Below are positions 33,988 through 41,699 of a stretch of DNA of 41,708 nt, piece by piece (position 1 is the first letter of the stretch; each line of letters begins with the position of its first letter). The stretch comes from an uncultured Acidiphilium sp. (GTDB taxonomy: Bacteria > Bacillota > Clostridia > Christensenellales > Borkfalkiaceae): the NCBI GenBank assembly GCA_902495325.1, contig CABUWK010000016.1:1-41708 (forward strand). The letters are read 5' to 3'. The notes beneath the pieces were generated by a model that saw only the letters and a program-made list of their open reading frames with translations, was not told the DNA's origin and searched no databases. Both the position numbers and the translations under genes were made by a program.

Positions 33988-36426
33988 TCAGCCGGAGTAA
34001 ATTTTTTCGAGATTGCCGTTGTTTTCGGCAACGAAGCGTTCCCACTCGGCGTCGGTGTAGTTATAGGTCAGATGACGAATACCGCCGTAACCGATCATGG
34101 GACCGAGGTAGGTGTCCGACCCCTCGCTTATTTTAGCGGAATCGAGAGAGTTGAGAACACTGTAGAAGATGGGAAGGTTGTTGTAGGTGTTGAGTTCGGC
34201 GTATTCCACCGCGGCGAGGATCTTCACCTTGAGGTCGAGATCGGCGTCGGCGAGAAGCCCGAGTTTCTCTCTTAAATTCAGGGTGATATAATCGTCTGCG
34301 TTCTGATAGTTCGCAAGCCATTTCGCCCAGTCGGTCATTTTCGCGGTGACGTTTTCGCCGTTGATCTCGATCGTGATATCGAGTTTATCCGCTTCGGCGC
34401 GGAACAGAGGGCTGAAACAGTTTGCCGTGTCGAGATAGCAGCTGTAAACGATACCCCACGGATCCATCGCGGAACCGCCCCATGCCGCGAACGCAAGGTC
34501 GAGATCGCCGTTTTTGACCGCCGCCCAGAAGGCTTCGTTCGAGGTGTAGGTCGTGTTGATCTTCAGCGCGACTTTGCCCTGAAGGCTCGTTCCTTTCGTC
34601 GCGTCGGCAAGCATCGTGTTAAAGGCGGCGATCATGTTTTTGCCCGCCTCCGTTTCTTTCACGGCGCCGCGGTCGATCACGACGGTCTGTCCCTCTTTCA
34701 GAATTCCCTTCCGGATCGCTTCGTCGTAAGCCTGTTGGAAAAGTTCTCTCGCATAGGCGGGGTCGTAACCGGTGATCGCGTTGTAAGCGTCGTCAAAAGT
34801 GGAATAAACGGTGCCGGCGTGGTCTTTCCACGTGCCGTCCGCCTGTTCGGTGAAATCATTCAGTTTCAACGATACCTTTTTCGCTTCGTCCGTTTCGCGG
34901 TAAAGCGCGCCGCTGTCCGGATCGATCACGTACAGGTAGTTGAGAAGACCGAATCCTGCGGAAGAGGCGGGATCGAACTGCGAGCAGTACTGCGCCCTGT
35001 TGATCGCGTAAGAAAAGGCTTTGCGGAAGGTTTGCAGAGAAAGGATGGAATGGTTTTCCGTATCGGTGTCGCGTTCCTGCAATTTGTTCAGATTCGTGCA
35101 GAGGAAGAACTGGTAGGTGTAAGATTCCGGCTCGCGGAGCAGATAGTCGCTGTTGCCGTATTTCGCCATGTTCTCGCCGAGAAGCTTCGCGGTATCGACT
35201 TTTCCGAGAAGGAAGGATTCGAGGATGGAGGCCTGTTCCACCATGAAATTATAGTTGATCTTTGTCGTCTGGAACTGTCCTTCGTGTTTGCCGTCCGTGT
35301 AACCGTACCATTTGTCGTTCTTTTCGAGGGTGAAGTAAGAATCGAGGGAGTATGCCGTCAGCTTATAGGGACCGTAAGACATATAATTGTTCAGCGCGGT
35401 GCCGTAGCGGGAAGAAACCAGATTGCCCGTGGTTACCTTGGAGGCTTCGTAAGTCGCCCTGTGAACGAGCCAGCTCGAGGTCAGGTTATATTTCAGCTGG
35501 AAATCGTCGACCGCCGTTTCGAGCACGATCGTGATCTCGTATTCGCCCGTTTTGATCAGCCCGACGTGTCCGAAATTGTCGTCCGGGTTATCGTTCGTTT
35601 TCGCAACGTACATATAGGTCGATTCGTCGATATACTGTCCGTAACAGGTTTCGTAAAGCATTTTCCCGCTGAAAGTATCCTTGTCGCCGGTAAAGGCGGG
35701 ATCCCATGCCCCGGGGGCGTCGTACAGCGTTTCGTCCGTTACGGAAAGGTATTGCGGGCAGGCGTTGCCGTCTTTGTCGGTATAACCTTTCGCGTTATAA
35801 AAACTCCATACGTCGATGTATACCGTTTCGCCGGCGGCGAGGGCTTCCGCAACCGTTTCGTAATATGCCGAAACGGCGAAATACCTTGTGGAAGTTTTGG
35901 AATACAGATAAGTTTCCGCGCCGTAGATCGCAAAGTTGCCCGTCGTATAGCTGTCCGCGCGGCGGTTGAGGGCATACGGGTCGAGCTGTTGCCGCATGGA
36001 ATAAATGTAGTCGTCCGCGGTGATCCTGTCTCCGTTTTCCCACACGGCGTTTTCGTTCAGCGGGATCTTCCATACCTTTCTTTTATCGCCGCTCTTTACG
36101 CCGTATTTCCCGGCGTAATCGGACGTTACGTCCGTCGGGAAGGCGGAAGCCATTTCGCAGACCCATTCGTAACCGTCTTTCGCGGCGTTCAGCTGAACGT
36201 CGTAAAATCCGATCGTCGTGTAGGACAGCACGGTTTTGTCCGAATTGTCTTCCCAGGTGAGGGGGTTCCACGTCTTCGGCGAGAGGTTAAACGTCTGGTT
36301 GAGCGTATACGTTTTCGGATCGTCCGTTCCGGCGGAGTTGTTGCCGCCGCTTTTGCAAGAAGCGACGGAAACGAGCGTCGCACCCGTAAGAAGGGTCGCG
36401 CAAAGTGCTTTCAGTTTCCTTTTCAT
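33988..36426 (-). CDS. oppA: OppA-like peptide-binding lipoprotein, oversized
   Basis: Extracellular binding subunit of the importer (SBP_bac_5 type), 812 residues against about 540 usually. The signal peptide ends in SVASC with lipidation at C24. Family landmarks are LNQTFNLSPKTWNPLTWE, KIPLNENAVWENGDRITADDYIYS, the LQTFRKAFSYAINRAQYC helix, ITGYDPAYARELFQQAYDEA and LAFAAWGGSAMDPWG. Much of the extra length lies between about residues 155 and 300, in the first lobe (TYLYSKTSTRYFAVSAYY through GQYIDESTYMYV), where classical OppA has a short loop. GGAGG precedes the ATG at 36426. First gene of the operon. Peptides are the likely ligand from the family, but the large changes mean another solute is possible. 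Confidence 0.9.
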   Translation of the reverse strand: MKRKLKALCATLLTGATLVSVASCKSGGNNSAGTDDPKTYTLNQTFNLSPKTWNPLTWEDNSDKTVLSYTTIGFYDVQLNAAKDGYEWVCEMASAFPTDVTSDYAGKYGVKSGDKRKVWKIPLNENAVWENGDRITADDYIYSMRQQLDPYALNRRADSYTTGNFAIYGAETYLYSKTSTRYFAVSAYYETVAEALAAGETVYIDVWSFYNAKGYTDKDGNACPQYLSVTDETLYDAPGAWDPAFTGDKDTFSGKMLYETCYGQYIDESTYMYVAKTNDNPDDNFGHVGLIKTGEYEITIVLETAVDDFQLKYNLTSSWLVHRATYEASKVTTGNLVSSRYGTALNNYMSYGPYKLTAYSLDSYFTLEKNDKWYGYTDGKHEGQFQTTKINYNFMVEQASILESFLLGKVDTAKLLGENMAKYGNSDYLLREPESYTYQFFLCTNLNKLQERDTDTENHSILSLQTFRKAFSYAINRAQYCSQFDPASSAGFGLLNYLYVIDPDSGALYRETDEAKKVSLKLNDFTEQADGTWKDHAGTVYSTFDDAYNAITGYDPAYARELFQQAYDEAIRKGILKEGQTVVIDRGAVKETEAGKNMIAAFNTMLADATKGTSLQGKVALKINTTYTSNEAFWAAVKNGDLDLAFAAWGGSAMDPWGIVYSCYLDTANCFSPLFRAEADKLDITIEINGENVTAKMTDWAKWLANYQNADDYITLNLREKLGLLADADLDLKVKILAAVEYAELNTYNNLPIFYSVLNSLDSAKISEGSDTYLGPMIGYGGIRHLTYNYTDAEWERFVAENNGNLEKIYSG

Positions 36427-36640
36427 ATGGATTGCCTCCTGTATTTTCCGACAAACGGCGGGCGCCGCGTCGCCGTTCGTTCGTTTTGATTTAACTTTTT
36501 ATCGCTTTCCGGATCCTGCTGCCCGGTGCCGCACGGCGGTGAAAACGTCCGGAAAGAAACGTCGTGTATTAGTGTCTGCACGGGCGGCGGTTTTATGCGT
36601 GTGTTTCTGTTTTTATCGGTGGTTTTCGGTTGATTATGAT
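36427..36640 (-). promoter_or_regulatory. Long, structured 5' leader of oppA
   Basis: About 208 transcribed bases precede oppA. CTTTCCGG and CCGGAAAG (36505-36512 with 36549-36556) form an 8-bp closing stem around a GC-rich region with a CCGC/GCGG hairpin. A further GC-rich hairpin lies near 36456-36475. I do not recognise a known riboswitch class. Confidence 0.4.
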
Positions 36641-36669
36641 ATTATACGCATTATTCCGGCAGATTGCAA
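36641..36669 (-). promoter_or_regulatory. Sigma-A promoter of the opp operon
   Basis: On the minus strand TTGCAA (36664-36669) and a perfect TATAAT (36641-36646) are separated by 17 bases. It drives oppA-oppB-oppC-oppD-oppF and the DUF3899-like gene; no other promoter was seen in the short gaps between them. Confidence 0.8.
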
Positions 36670-36711
36670 CCGAAATCACCCCGTTTACCTATACGGATTT
36701 TTGCATTCATA

Positions 36712-36766
36712 TATAAGTTTTGCTTATAGTAAGCGTGGGTGATCGCAGGTATAAGTTCTGCTTATA
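36712..36766. promoter_or_regulatory. Two palindromic boxes TATAAG-N5-CTTATA, possible operators
   Basis: TATAAGTTTTGCTTATA (36712-36728) and TATAAGTTCTGCTTATA (36750-36766) differ at one base and are 38 bases apart. They lie 43 and 81 bases upstream of the opp -35 element. Two copies of a dyad at this distance suggest a binding site for a dimeric regulator. The regulator is not identified. Confidence 0.6.
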
Positions 36767-36955
36767 TCACGGGTATTTTTCTTGTAAAATCCTATCGTTT
36801 CGGCAAAATAAGCCGATCGTGCTTTTTTCGGGAAAAAGGCGGATCGCGAAGAAAATCGGAATGATTTTTCGCGTAAAGGAAAAGCAACCGGAGGGAAAAC
36901 AGCGAACAAATCGGAAAAGTTTCCGTTAAATTTTATAAAGAACGGCTTTATTTGC

Positions 36956-36984
36956 TTGAAATTCTTCTTAAAATGCGATACAAT
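36956..36984 (+). promoter_or_regulatory. Sigma-A promoter of ppdK
   Basis: TTGAAA (36956-36961) and TACAAT (36979-36984) are separated by 17 bases, giving a leader of about 130 bases before ppdK. The rest of the 694-base gap between oppA and ppdK holds only the opp promoter, leader and palindromic boxes; no gene is seen. Confidence 0.75.
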
Positions 36985-37120
36985 AGAGAACGGAAAAAGT
37001 TTATTATGCTTTGCCTGAGGCGCGGCGCGCGGCGTCCGCGGGTCTTTTGGAGAAATCGTTTTCGCGAAAAACGGGATCCCCGGAAGGGGCAAAGCTTAAA
37101 ATCTCAGGAGGAACTTTTAA

Positions 37121-39775
37121 ATGGAAAAGAAAAAGTACGTCTATCTGTTTACCGAAGGCAACGCGAAGATGCGCGAGCTTCTCGGCGGCAAAGGCGCAAA
37201 CCTTGCCGAGATGACCAACATCGGTCTTCCCGTGCCGCAGGGCTTCACGATTTCTACGGAAGCCTGCACTCAGTATTATGAGGACGGCAGACAGATCAAC
37301 CCCGATATCCAGGCGGAGATCATGGAATACATCGAAAAGATGGAAAAGATCACCGGTAAGAAATTCGGCGATCTCGAAAATCCTCTGCTCGTTTCCGTCC
37401 GTTCGGGCGCGAGAGCTTCCATGCCGGGCATGATGGATACCATCCTGAACCTCGGTCTGAACGAAGAAGTCGTAGAAGTCCTTGCCAAGAAATCCGGAAA
37501 CCCCAGATGGGCTTGGGACTGCTACAGAAGATTCATTCAGATGTTCTCCGACGTCGTTATGGAAGTCGGCAAGAAGTACTTTGAAAAACTGATCGACGAA
37601 ATGAAGGAAAAGAAGGGCGTCACGCTCGACGTCGAACTCGACGCGGACGACCTCAAGACCCTCGCGAATCAGTTCAAGGCGGAATACAAGAAGCAGCTCG
37701 GAAAAGACTTCCCGTCCGATCCGAAGGTTCAGCTTTTCGAAGCCATCAAAGCCGTGTTCAGAAGCTGGGACAACCCCAGAGCCAACATTTACAGAATGGA
37801 CCACGACATCCCGTACAGCTGGGGTACCGCGGTAAACGTTCAGATGATGGCGTTCGGCAACATGGGCGACAACTGCGGAACGGGCGTTGCCTTCACGCGT
37901 AACCCCGCTACCGGCGAAAAGGGGCTCATGGGCGAATTCCTCACCAACGCGCAGGGCGAAGACGTCGTCGCGGGCGTAAGAACGCCGATGCCGATCGCAA
38001 AGATGGCGGAAGTGTTCCCCGACGTGTACAAGCAGTTCCAGAAGGTTTGCGAGATCCTCGAAAACCACTACAGAGATATGCAGGATATGGAATTTACCGT
38101 CGAAAACGGCAAACTCTTCATGCTTCAGACCCGTAACGGTAAGAGAACGGCTGCCGCAGCCATCAAGATCGCTTGCGATCTGATCGACGAAGGCATGATC
38201 ACCGAACAGGAAGCTTTGATGCAGATCGACGCGAAGTCCCTCGACATGCTTCTTCACCCGACGTTCGACGCGAAGGCTTTGAAAGATGCCGACAAGAACG
38301 ACGTCGTAGGTAAGGGTATCGCGGCTTCTCCCGGCGCTGCCGCCGGCACGATCGTCTTCACCGCGGAAGAAGCGGCGAAAGAGGGCAAAGCGGGCAAGAA
38401 AGTCATCCTTGTAAGACTGGAAACTTCCCCCGAAGACATCGAGGGTATGAAGTACGCTCAGGGTATTCTTACCGTCAGAGGCGGACAGACTTCTCACGCG
38501 GCTGTCGTTGCGAGAGGCATGGGTACCTGCTGCGTTTCCGGTTGCGGAGATATCAAGATGCACGAAGAAGAAAAATTCTTCGAGCTTGCCGGTAAGATCT
38601 TCAAAGAGGGCAGCGAACTTTCCCTCGACGGCTCGACCGGTAAGATTTACGACAAGATCATCAAAACCGTTCCCGCAGATCCGAACAGCGGTTATTTCGG
38701 CAGAATTATGAAACTTGCCGATAAATATAAGGCGCTCGGCGTAAGAACGAACGCGGATACGCCGGCAGACGCTCAGAGAGCTGCCGAACTCGGCGCTCAG
38801 GGTATCGGTCTGTGCCGTACCGAGCATATGTTCTTCGGCCCGGGCAGAATCGACAAATTCAGAGAGATGATCTGCTCCGAAACCGTGGAAGAGAGAGTAA
38901 AGGCTCTCGACGCCATCGAACCGATGCAGCAGGCAGACTTCGAAGGTCTTATGGAAGCCCTTCAGGGTCAGCCGGTAACCATCCGTTTCCTCGATCCGCC
39001 GCTTCACGAATTCGTTCCCACGGAAGAAGCGGATATCGAAGCGCTTGCGAAGGCAAAGGGTAAAACGGTTTCCGAAATTAAGATCCTTTGCAATTCTCTG
39101 CACGAATTCAACCCGATGATGGGTCACAGAGGTTGCCGTCTTGCCGTAACTTATCCCGAAATCGCCGTCATGCAGACGAAGGCGATCATCAAAGCGGCAA
39201 TCGCCGTCCAGAAGAGACATCCCGACTGGAACGTCGTTCCCGAAATCATGATCCCGCTCGTGGGCGAAGTTAAGGAGCTTGCTTACTGCAAGAAGACCGT
39301 TGTCGAAACTGCAGACGCGCTTATCAAAGAAGCGGGCGCTGATCTGAAATACGAAGTCGGCACCATGATCGAGATCCCGAGAGCGGCTCTTACCGCCGAC
39401 GCGATCGCGAAAGAAGCAGAATTCTTCTGCTTCGGCACGAACGACCTTACGCAGATGACCTTCGGCTTCAGCCGTGACGATGCCGGTAAATTCCTTCCGT
39501 CTTACTATGCGGCGAAGATTTACGAATCCGATCCGTTTGCAAGACTGGATACCGTCGGCGTCGGCAAACTGATGAAGATGGCGGTCGAACTCGGACATTC
39601 CGCAAGAAAGAACATTCACTGCGGTATCTGCGGCGAACACGGCGGCGATCCCTCGTCCATCGAGTTCTGCCACGAAATCGGGCTTGACTATGTGTCCTGC
39701 TCGCCGTTCAGAGTTCCCATCGCGCGTCTTGCCGCAGCTCAGGCGAATATCCGTAATCCGAGGGCGACCAAATAA
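37121..39775 (+). CDS. ppdK: Pyruvate, phosphate dikinase
   Basis: Interconverts pyruvate, ATP and phosphate with phosphoenolpyruvate, AMP and pyrophosphate, a central step of PPi-linked glycolysis in many anaerobic clostridia. The 884-residue length is normal. The N-terminal ATP-grasp part begins KYVYLFTEGNAKMRELLGGKGANLAEM. The phosphohistidine domain has H459 in GGQTSHAAVVARGMG. The C-terminal PEP/pyruvate barrel has IGLCRTEHMFF, FGTNDLTQMTFGFSRDD and catalytic C834 in HCGICGEHGGDP. CAGGAGGA precedes the ATG. Codon choice (AGA for Arg, GGC for Gly, few rare codons) suggests strong expression and leaves a long stop-free antisense frame, which is an artefact. It is a single-gene unit with its own promoter and terminator. 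Confidence 0.98.
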   Translation: MEKKKYVYLFTEGNAKMRELLGGKGANLAEMTNIGLPVPQGFTISTEACTQYYEDGRQINPDIQAEIMEYIEKMEKITGKKFGDLENPLLVSVRSGARASMPGMMDTILNLGLNEEVVEVLAKKSGNPRWAWDCYRRFIQMFSDVVMEVGKKYFEKLIDEMKEKKGVTLDVELDADDLKTLANQFKAEYKKQLGKDFPSDPKVQLFEAIKAVFRSWDNPRANIYRMDHDIPYSWGTAVNVQMMAFGNMGDNCGTGVAFTRNPATGEKGLMGEFLTNAQGEDVVAGVRTPMPIAKMAEVFPDVYKQFQKVCEILENHYRDMQDMEFTVENGKLFMLQTRNGKRTAAAAIKIACDLIDEGMITEQEALMQIDAKSLDMLLHPTFDAKALKDADKNDVVGKGIAASPGAAAGTIVFTAEEAAKEGKAGKKVILVRLETSPEDIEGMKYAQGILTVRGGQTSHAAVVARGMGTCCVSGCGDIKMHEEEKFFELAGKIFKEGSELSLDGSTGKIYDKIIKTVPADPNSGYFGRIMKLADKYKALGVRTNADTPADAQRAAELGAQGIGLCRTEHMFFGPGRIDKFREMICSETVEERVKALDAIEPMQQADFEGLMEALQGQPVTIRFLDPPLHEFVPTEEADIEALAKAKGKTVSEIKILCNSLHEFNPMMGHRGCRLAVTYPEIAVMQTKAIIKAAIAVQKRHPDWNVVPEIMIPLVGEVKELAYCKKTVVETADALIKEAGADLKYEVGTMIEIPRAALTADAIAKEAEFFCFGTNDLTQMTFGFSRDDAGKFLPSYYAAKIYESDPFARLDTVGVGKLMKMAVELGHSARKNIHCGICGEHGGDPSSIEFCHEIGLDYVSCSPFRVPIARLAAAQANIRNPRATK

Positions 39776-39818
39776 GGTCAAAAACGGCTTAAAAACTCAT
39801 ATTTTATACTAAAACAAG

Positions 39819-39859
39819 CAAAAAGCAGTCATTCTTGAGAAAGAGCGACTGCTTTTTTT
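39819..39859 (+). terminator. Terminator of ppdK
   Basis: CAAAAAGCAGTC pairs with GACTGCTTTTTTT around an AT-rich loop, followed by a T run. It lies about 45 bases after the ppdK stop. Confidence 0.88.
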
Positions 39860-39904
39860 CTTCTCCAAGTTTCGCAAAAACCGAAAAATAGGCCTCAAAA
39901 TCGG

Positions 39905-40540
39905 GGGTGGCCAATAAAAATGAACACTTTCCCGTATCTACGGATATGGGTAAAAGAGGGCGATAAAATGGAGTGTTTTTATGGTAAAATATAAGTTAAT
40001 TATCGAATACTATCAAAAAGGTAACAACAATAGTCAAATTGCAACGCTTTGCGGTTGCTCACGAACTGTTGTGTGGGAAGTCTTAAATAGGTTTAATAAA
40101 ATCGAAACTATATTTGCTGATATTCAAAGAATGAGCGAGGAAGAGCTTCGAATTTTACTATTTCCCGAACGTGTAAAAAAAGATAAAGGTTATCTAATCC
40201 CTGACTTTAAATGGGAAGAGTTTCAGATGCGTAAGCATCAGTCGTCTTTACGGCTTTGCTGGCGTAGATATTGCAAACGAGCGGCAAAGCAAAACTTGAA
40301 AGCATACAGCTGGGCGAGTTTTGGGCTTTTCTATATTCAATACCGCAAACCTTGTTCGGACGAGGATGATCCGAATGATAAAGTAAGGAACAAACTGAAA
40401 CATTATAACCTATTGATGTCTTTCTGCGATCCCGGTAGTGAAAGCTACCGTAAACTACAAAAGGAAAAGGATGAGTGGTTAAAATCCTTACATCTTGATG
40501 AAAATAAAATTCTGGATATTGGTAGTGATTATCTATAAAG
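39905..40540 (+). mobile_element. Remnant of an IS21-type element (left end)
   Basis: The stretch from about 39905 (GGTGGCCAATAAAAATGAACAC) resembles the terminal sequence of IS21-type elements. It is followed by a CCCGTATC/GATATGGG hairpin (39931-39950) and an istA-like reading frame. No istB ATPase gene and no right end are present, so this is a fragment. The DNA is visibly richer in A and T than ppdK next to it. Confidence 0.5.
39981..40538 (+). pseudogene. IS21-family transposase (IstA) N-terminal fragment fused to an unrelated tail
   Basis: A 185-codon open frame. Residues 1-35 form a helix-turn-helix (IIEYYQKGNNNSQIATLCGCSRTVVWEVLNRF). Next comes YLIPDFKWEEFQMRKHQSSLRLCWRRYCKRA, which resembles the IstA segment that precedes the catalytic core. 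Similarity ends near AYSWASFGLFYIQYRK (about residue 118), and the remaining ~65 residues look unrelated. The integrase core with its DDE residues is missing, so it cannot transpose. GGAG is seven bases before the ATG, so the fragment could still be expressed as a DNA-binding protein. A small intact protein of unknown function is the alternative. Confidence 0.55.
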
Positions 40541-40614
40541 TGCCGGGAAATGTAAGTTGTAAGTTTAAATCTTACAGGGGGGAGCATCTTTGTTGTACGA
40601 AAAAGCTACAAAAC

Positions 40615-40653
40615 AAAAAAAGCACAAGATTTAGTAGGTCTTGTGCTTTTTTT
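40615..40653. terminator. Strong hairpin terminator in the mosaic right end
   Basis: AAAAAAGCACAAGA pairs with TCTTGTGCTTTTTTT around TTTAGTAGG, with A and T runs on either side, so it can act in both directions. It follows tRNA T-arm-like debris (40555-40575) rather than a recognisable gene. Confidence 0.8.
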
Positions 40654-40935
40654 GCTGCTATATTTAGTGTTTTGCGCCCCTCGCGGAATATTTGAATTCA
40701 GGAGTTGCATTTTGCCCTGTTTTTCAAAAAACAGGACTTGAACTGACGACTTCGTTTTAATCCCCGGTGTGGTCCGGAGAAAAGCGTTGCATACAGATTT
40801 CCGGGAGTCTCGGGTCCGCGGCATCTTGTATCCGGCTGTATCGTTCATCTTCCCGTAAATGCGGGAGAGGCGTCTCACCTTGTCTGCCGTTTACAAAACT
40901 GTCAATCGAATTGACAACTTTCCTTTTTGCAGGCG
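40654..40935. other. Mosaic intergenic stretch without a convincing gene
   Basis: It contains a perfect CCTGTTTTT/AAAAACAGG hairpin (40716-40735), and directly after it a minus-strand AGTTCAAGTCCT sequence that looks like a degenerate tRNA T-loop. A 61-codon minus-strand frame (40757-40942) has no recognised similarity or ribosome site. The inverted repeat TGTCAAT-CGA-ATTGACA (40900-40916) just before the XRE promoter is a possible operator. Confidence 0.5.
40900..40916. promoter_or_regulatory. Inverted repeat upstream of the XRE gene, possible operator
   Basis: TGTCAAT and ATTGACA are perfect inverted copies separated by CGA. The site ends 19 bases before the -35 element of the XRE gene promoter, a common place for autoregulation by XRE-type repressors (inference). 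Confidence 0.55.
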
Positions 40936-40964
40936 TTGACAAACATGTAAACTTGTGCTAAAAT
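40936..40964 (+). promoter_or_regulatory. Promoter of the XRE regulator gene
   Basis: A perfect TTGACA (40936-40941), 17 bases, then TAAAAT (40959-40964) with an upstream TG. The predicted start lies about 23 bases before the ATG at 40994. Confidence 0.85.
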
Positions 40965-40993
40965 ACAGGTATGCTAAAAAGGAGCATAAAGAA

Positions 40994-41350
40994 ATGATTA
41001 CGGAATTCGGAAAACTATTGCGTATTATCCGCATCAACACGGGGGACAGTGCCCGCACGATGGCAGAAAAATTCGGCATGTCGCCGTCTTATCTTTCCAC
41101 GATTGAAAACGGAAAGCGGAATATCCCGCCGGAAATGGAGGAGCTTGTCATCCGGGCGTACGATCTTTCGGAGCACGACAAGGAAAAACTGCGGAAAACC
41201 ATCATCGATACCACGGCACAGTTGAAGGTGGATCTTACCGAGATGGAAGAAAAGAAGAAAAAAGTTATATTCTCACTCACCAAAGGCAATATCGACGAGG
41301 AAACCTTGAATCAGTTATGCGAAATTATTGACAAAAGCCGTTTTCGGTGA
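40994..41350 (+). CDS. XRE-family DNA-binding regulator
   Basis: A 118-residue repressor-like protein. Residues about 5-60 form the lambda/Cro-type helix-turn-helix (FGKLLRIIRINTGDS, TMAEKFGMSPSYLSTIENGKRNIP). A helical tail follows (EEKKKKVIFSLTKGNIDEETLNQLCEII) that may dimerise. I take the ATG at 40994 with GGAG nine bases upstream; an upstream GTG overlaps the promoter. Its promoter is near-consensus and has an adjacent inverted repeat, suggesting autoregulation. The downstream AlbA_2 gene starts from a promoter lying in the last codons of this gene. Such regulators are common on integrated elements and in defence-type modules. Confidence 0.88.
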   Translation: MITEFGKLLRIIRINTGDSARTMAEKFGMSPSYLSTIENGKRNIPPEMEELVIRAYDLSEHDKEKLRKTIIDTTAQLKVDLTEMEEKKKKVIFSLTKGNIDEETLNQLCEIIDKSRFR

Positions 41351-41356
41351 TATAAT
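41328..41356 (+). promoter_or_regulatory. Perfect-consensus promoter of the AlbA_2 gene, inside the XRE gene end
   Basis: TTGACA (41328-41333), exactly 17 bases, then TATAAT (41351-41356). The -35 and spacer lie in the last XRE codons and the -10 starts immediately after its stop codon. A fully consensus promoter is normally very strong and would need repression, plausibly by the XRE protein (inference). Confidence 0.88.
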
Positions 41357-41387
41357 AGATATGTACAAACAGCAGGAGGTTTTTGAA

Positions 41388-41699
41388 ATGGCACTTCCCA
41401 TCAATATGGATGACCTGATCAATCAGCGGGTCGTTGAATCAACCAGAATCGAGTTCAAGGGGGACTGGAACCCCAATCCCATTATCCATAGTATCTGCGC
41501 TTTTGCAAATGACATTGATAATGTGGGCGGCGGCTATCTGGTTATCGGAATTGAAGAAGAAAACGGCAGCCCTGTTTTACCTCCCAAAGGAATGCTCATG
41601 TACGGTAAGGAAGCAAGCAACCGAAAACAAGAGATAGACCGCCAGCACTACACTATTCCGAACCAAAGACCAAAAGATAAGCATTGTGGGAAAATCTAA
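41388..41699 (+). pseudogene. AlbA_2 (Schlafen-type) domain protein, truncated
   Basis: A 103-residue open frame. The first ~75 residues match the AlbA_2 domain of putative DNA-binding/ATPase transcription-regulator-like proteins: MDDLINQRVVESTRIEFKGDWNP, then IIHSICAFANDIDNVGGGYLVIGIEEENG and PVLPPKGM. Full-length family members are usually about 400-500 residues, so the C-terminal part is missing. The last ~30 residues (from about GKEASNRKQEIDRQHYT) no longer resemble the family, pointing to a frameshift or a recombination junction near 41600. CAGGAGG precedes the ATG at 41388. The window ends nine bases after the stop, so the rest of the gene may lie beyond. Confidence 0.72.

Noticed and set aside
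37004..39781. Stop-free 925-codon frame antisense to the whole of ppdK
   Set aside because: It mirrors ppdK exactly, has no ribosome site or recognisable domain, and is explained by the strong codon bias of ppdK, which removes stops in this antisense frame.
40555..40584. Possible tRNA gene because of a T-arm-like sequence
   Set aside because: Only one arm is present, the conserved C56 is U, no CCA or matching acceptor 5' half is seen; kept only as tRNA-like debris.
40757..40942. 61-codon minus-strand frame in the mosaic right end
   Set aside because: No ribosome site, no recognised family, and it overlaps the XRE operator-like repeat and promoter.
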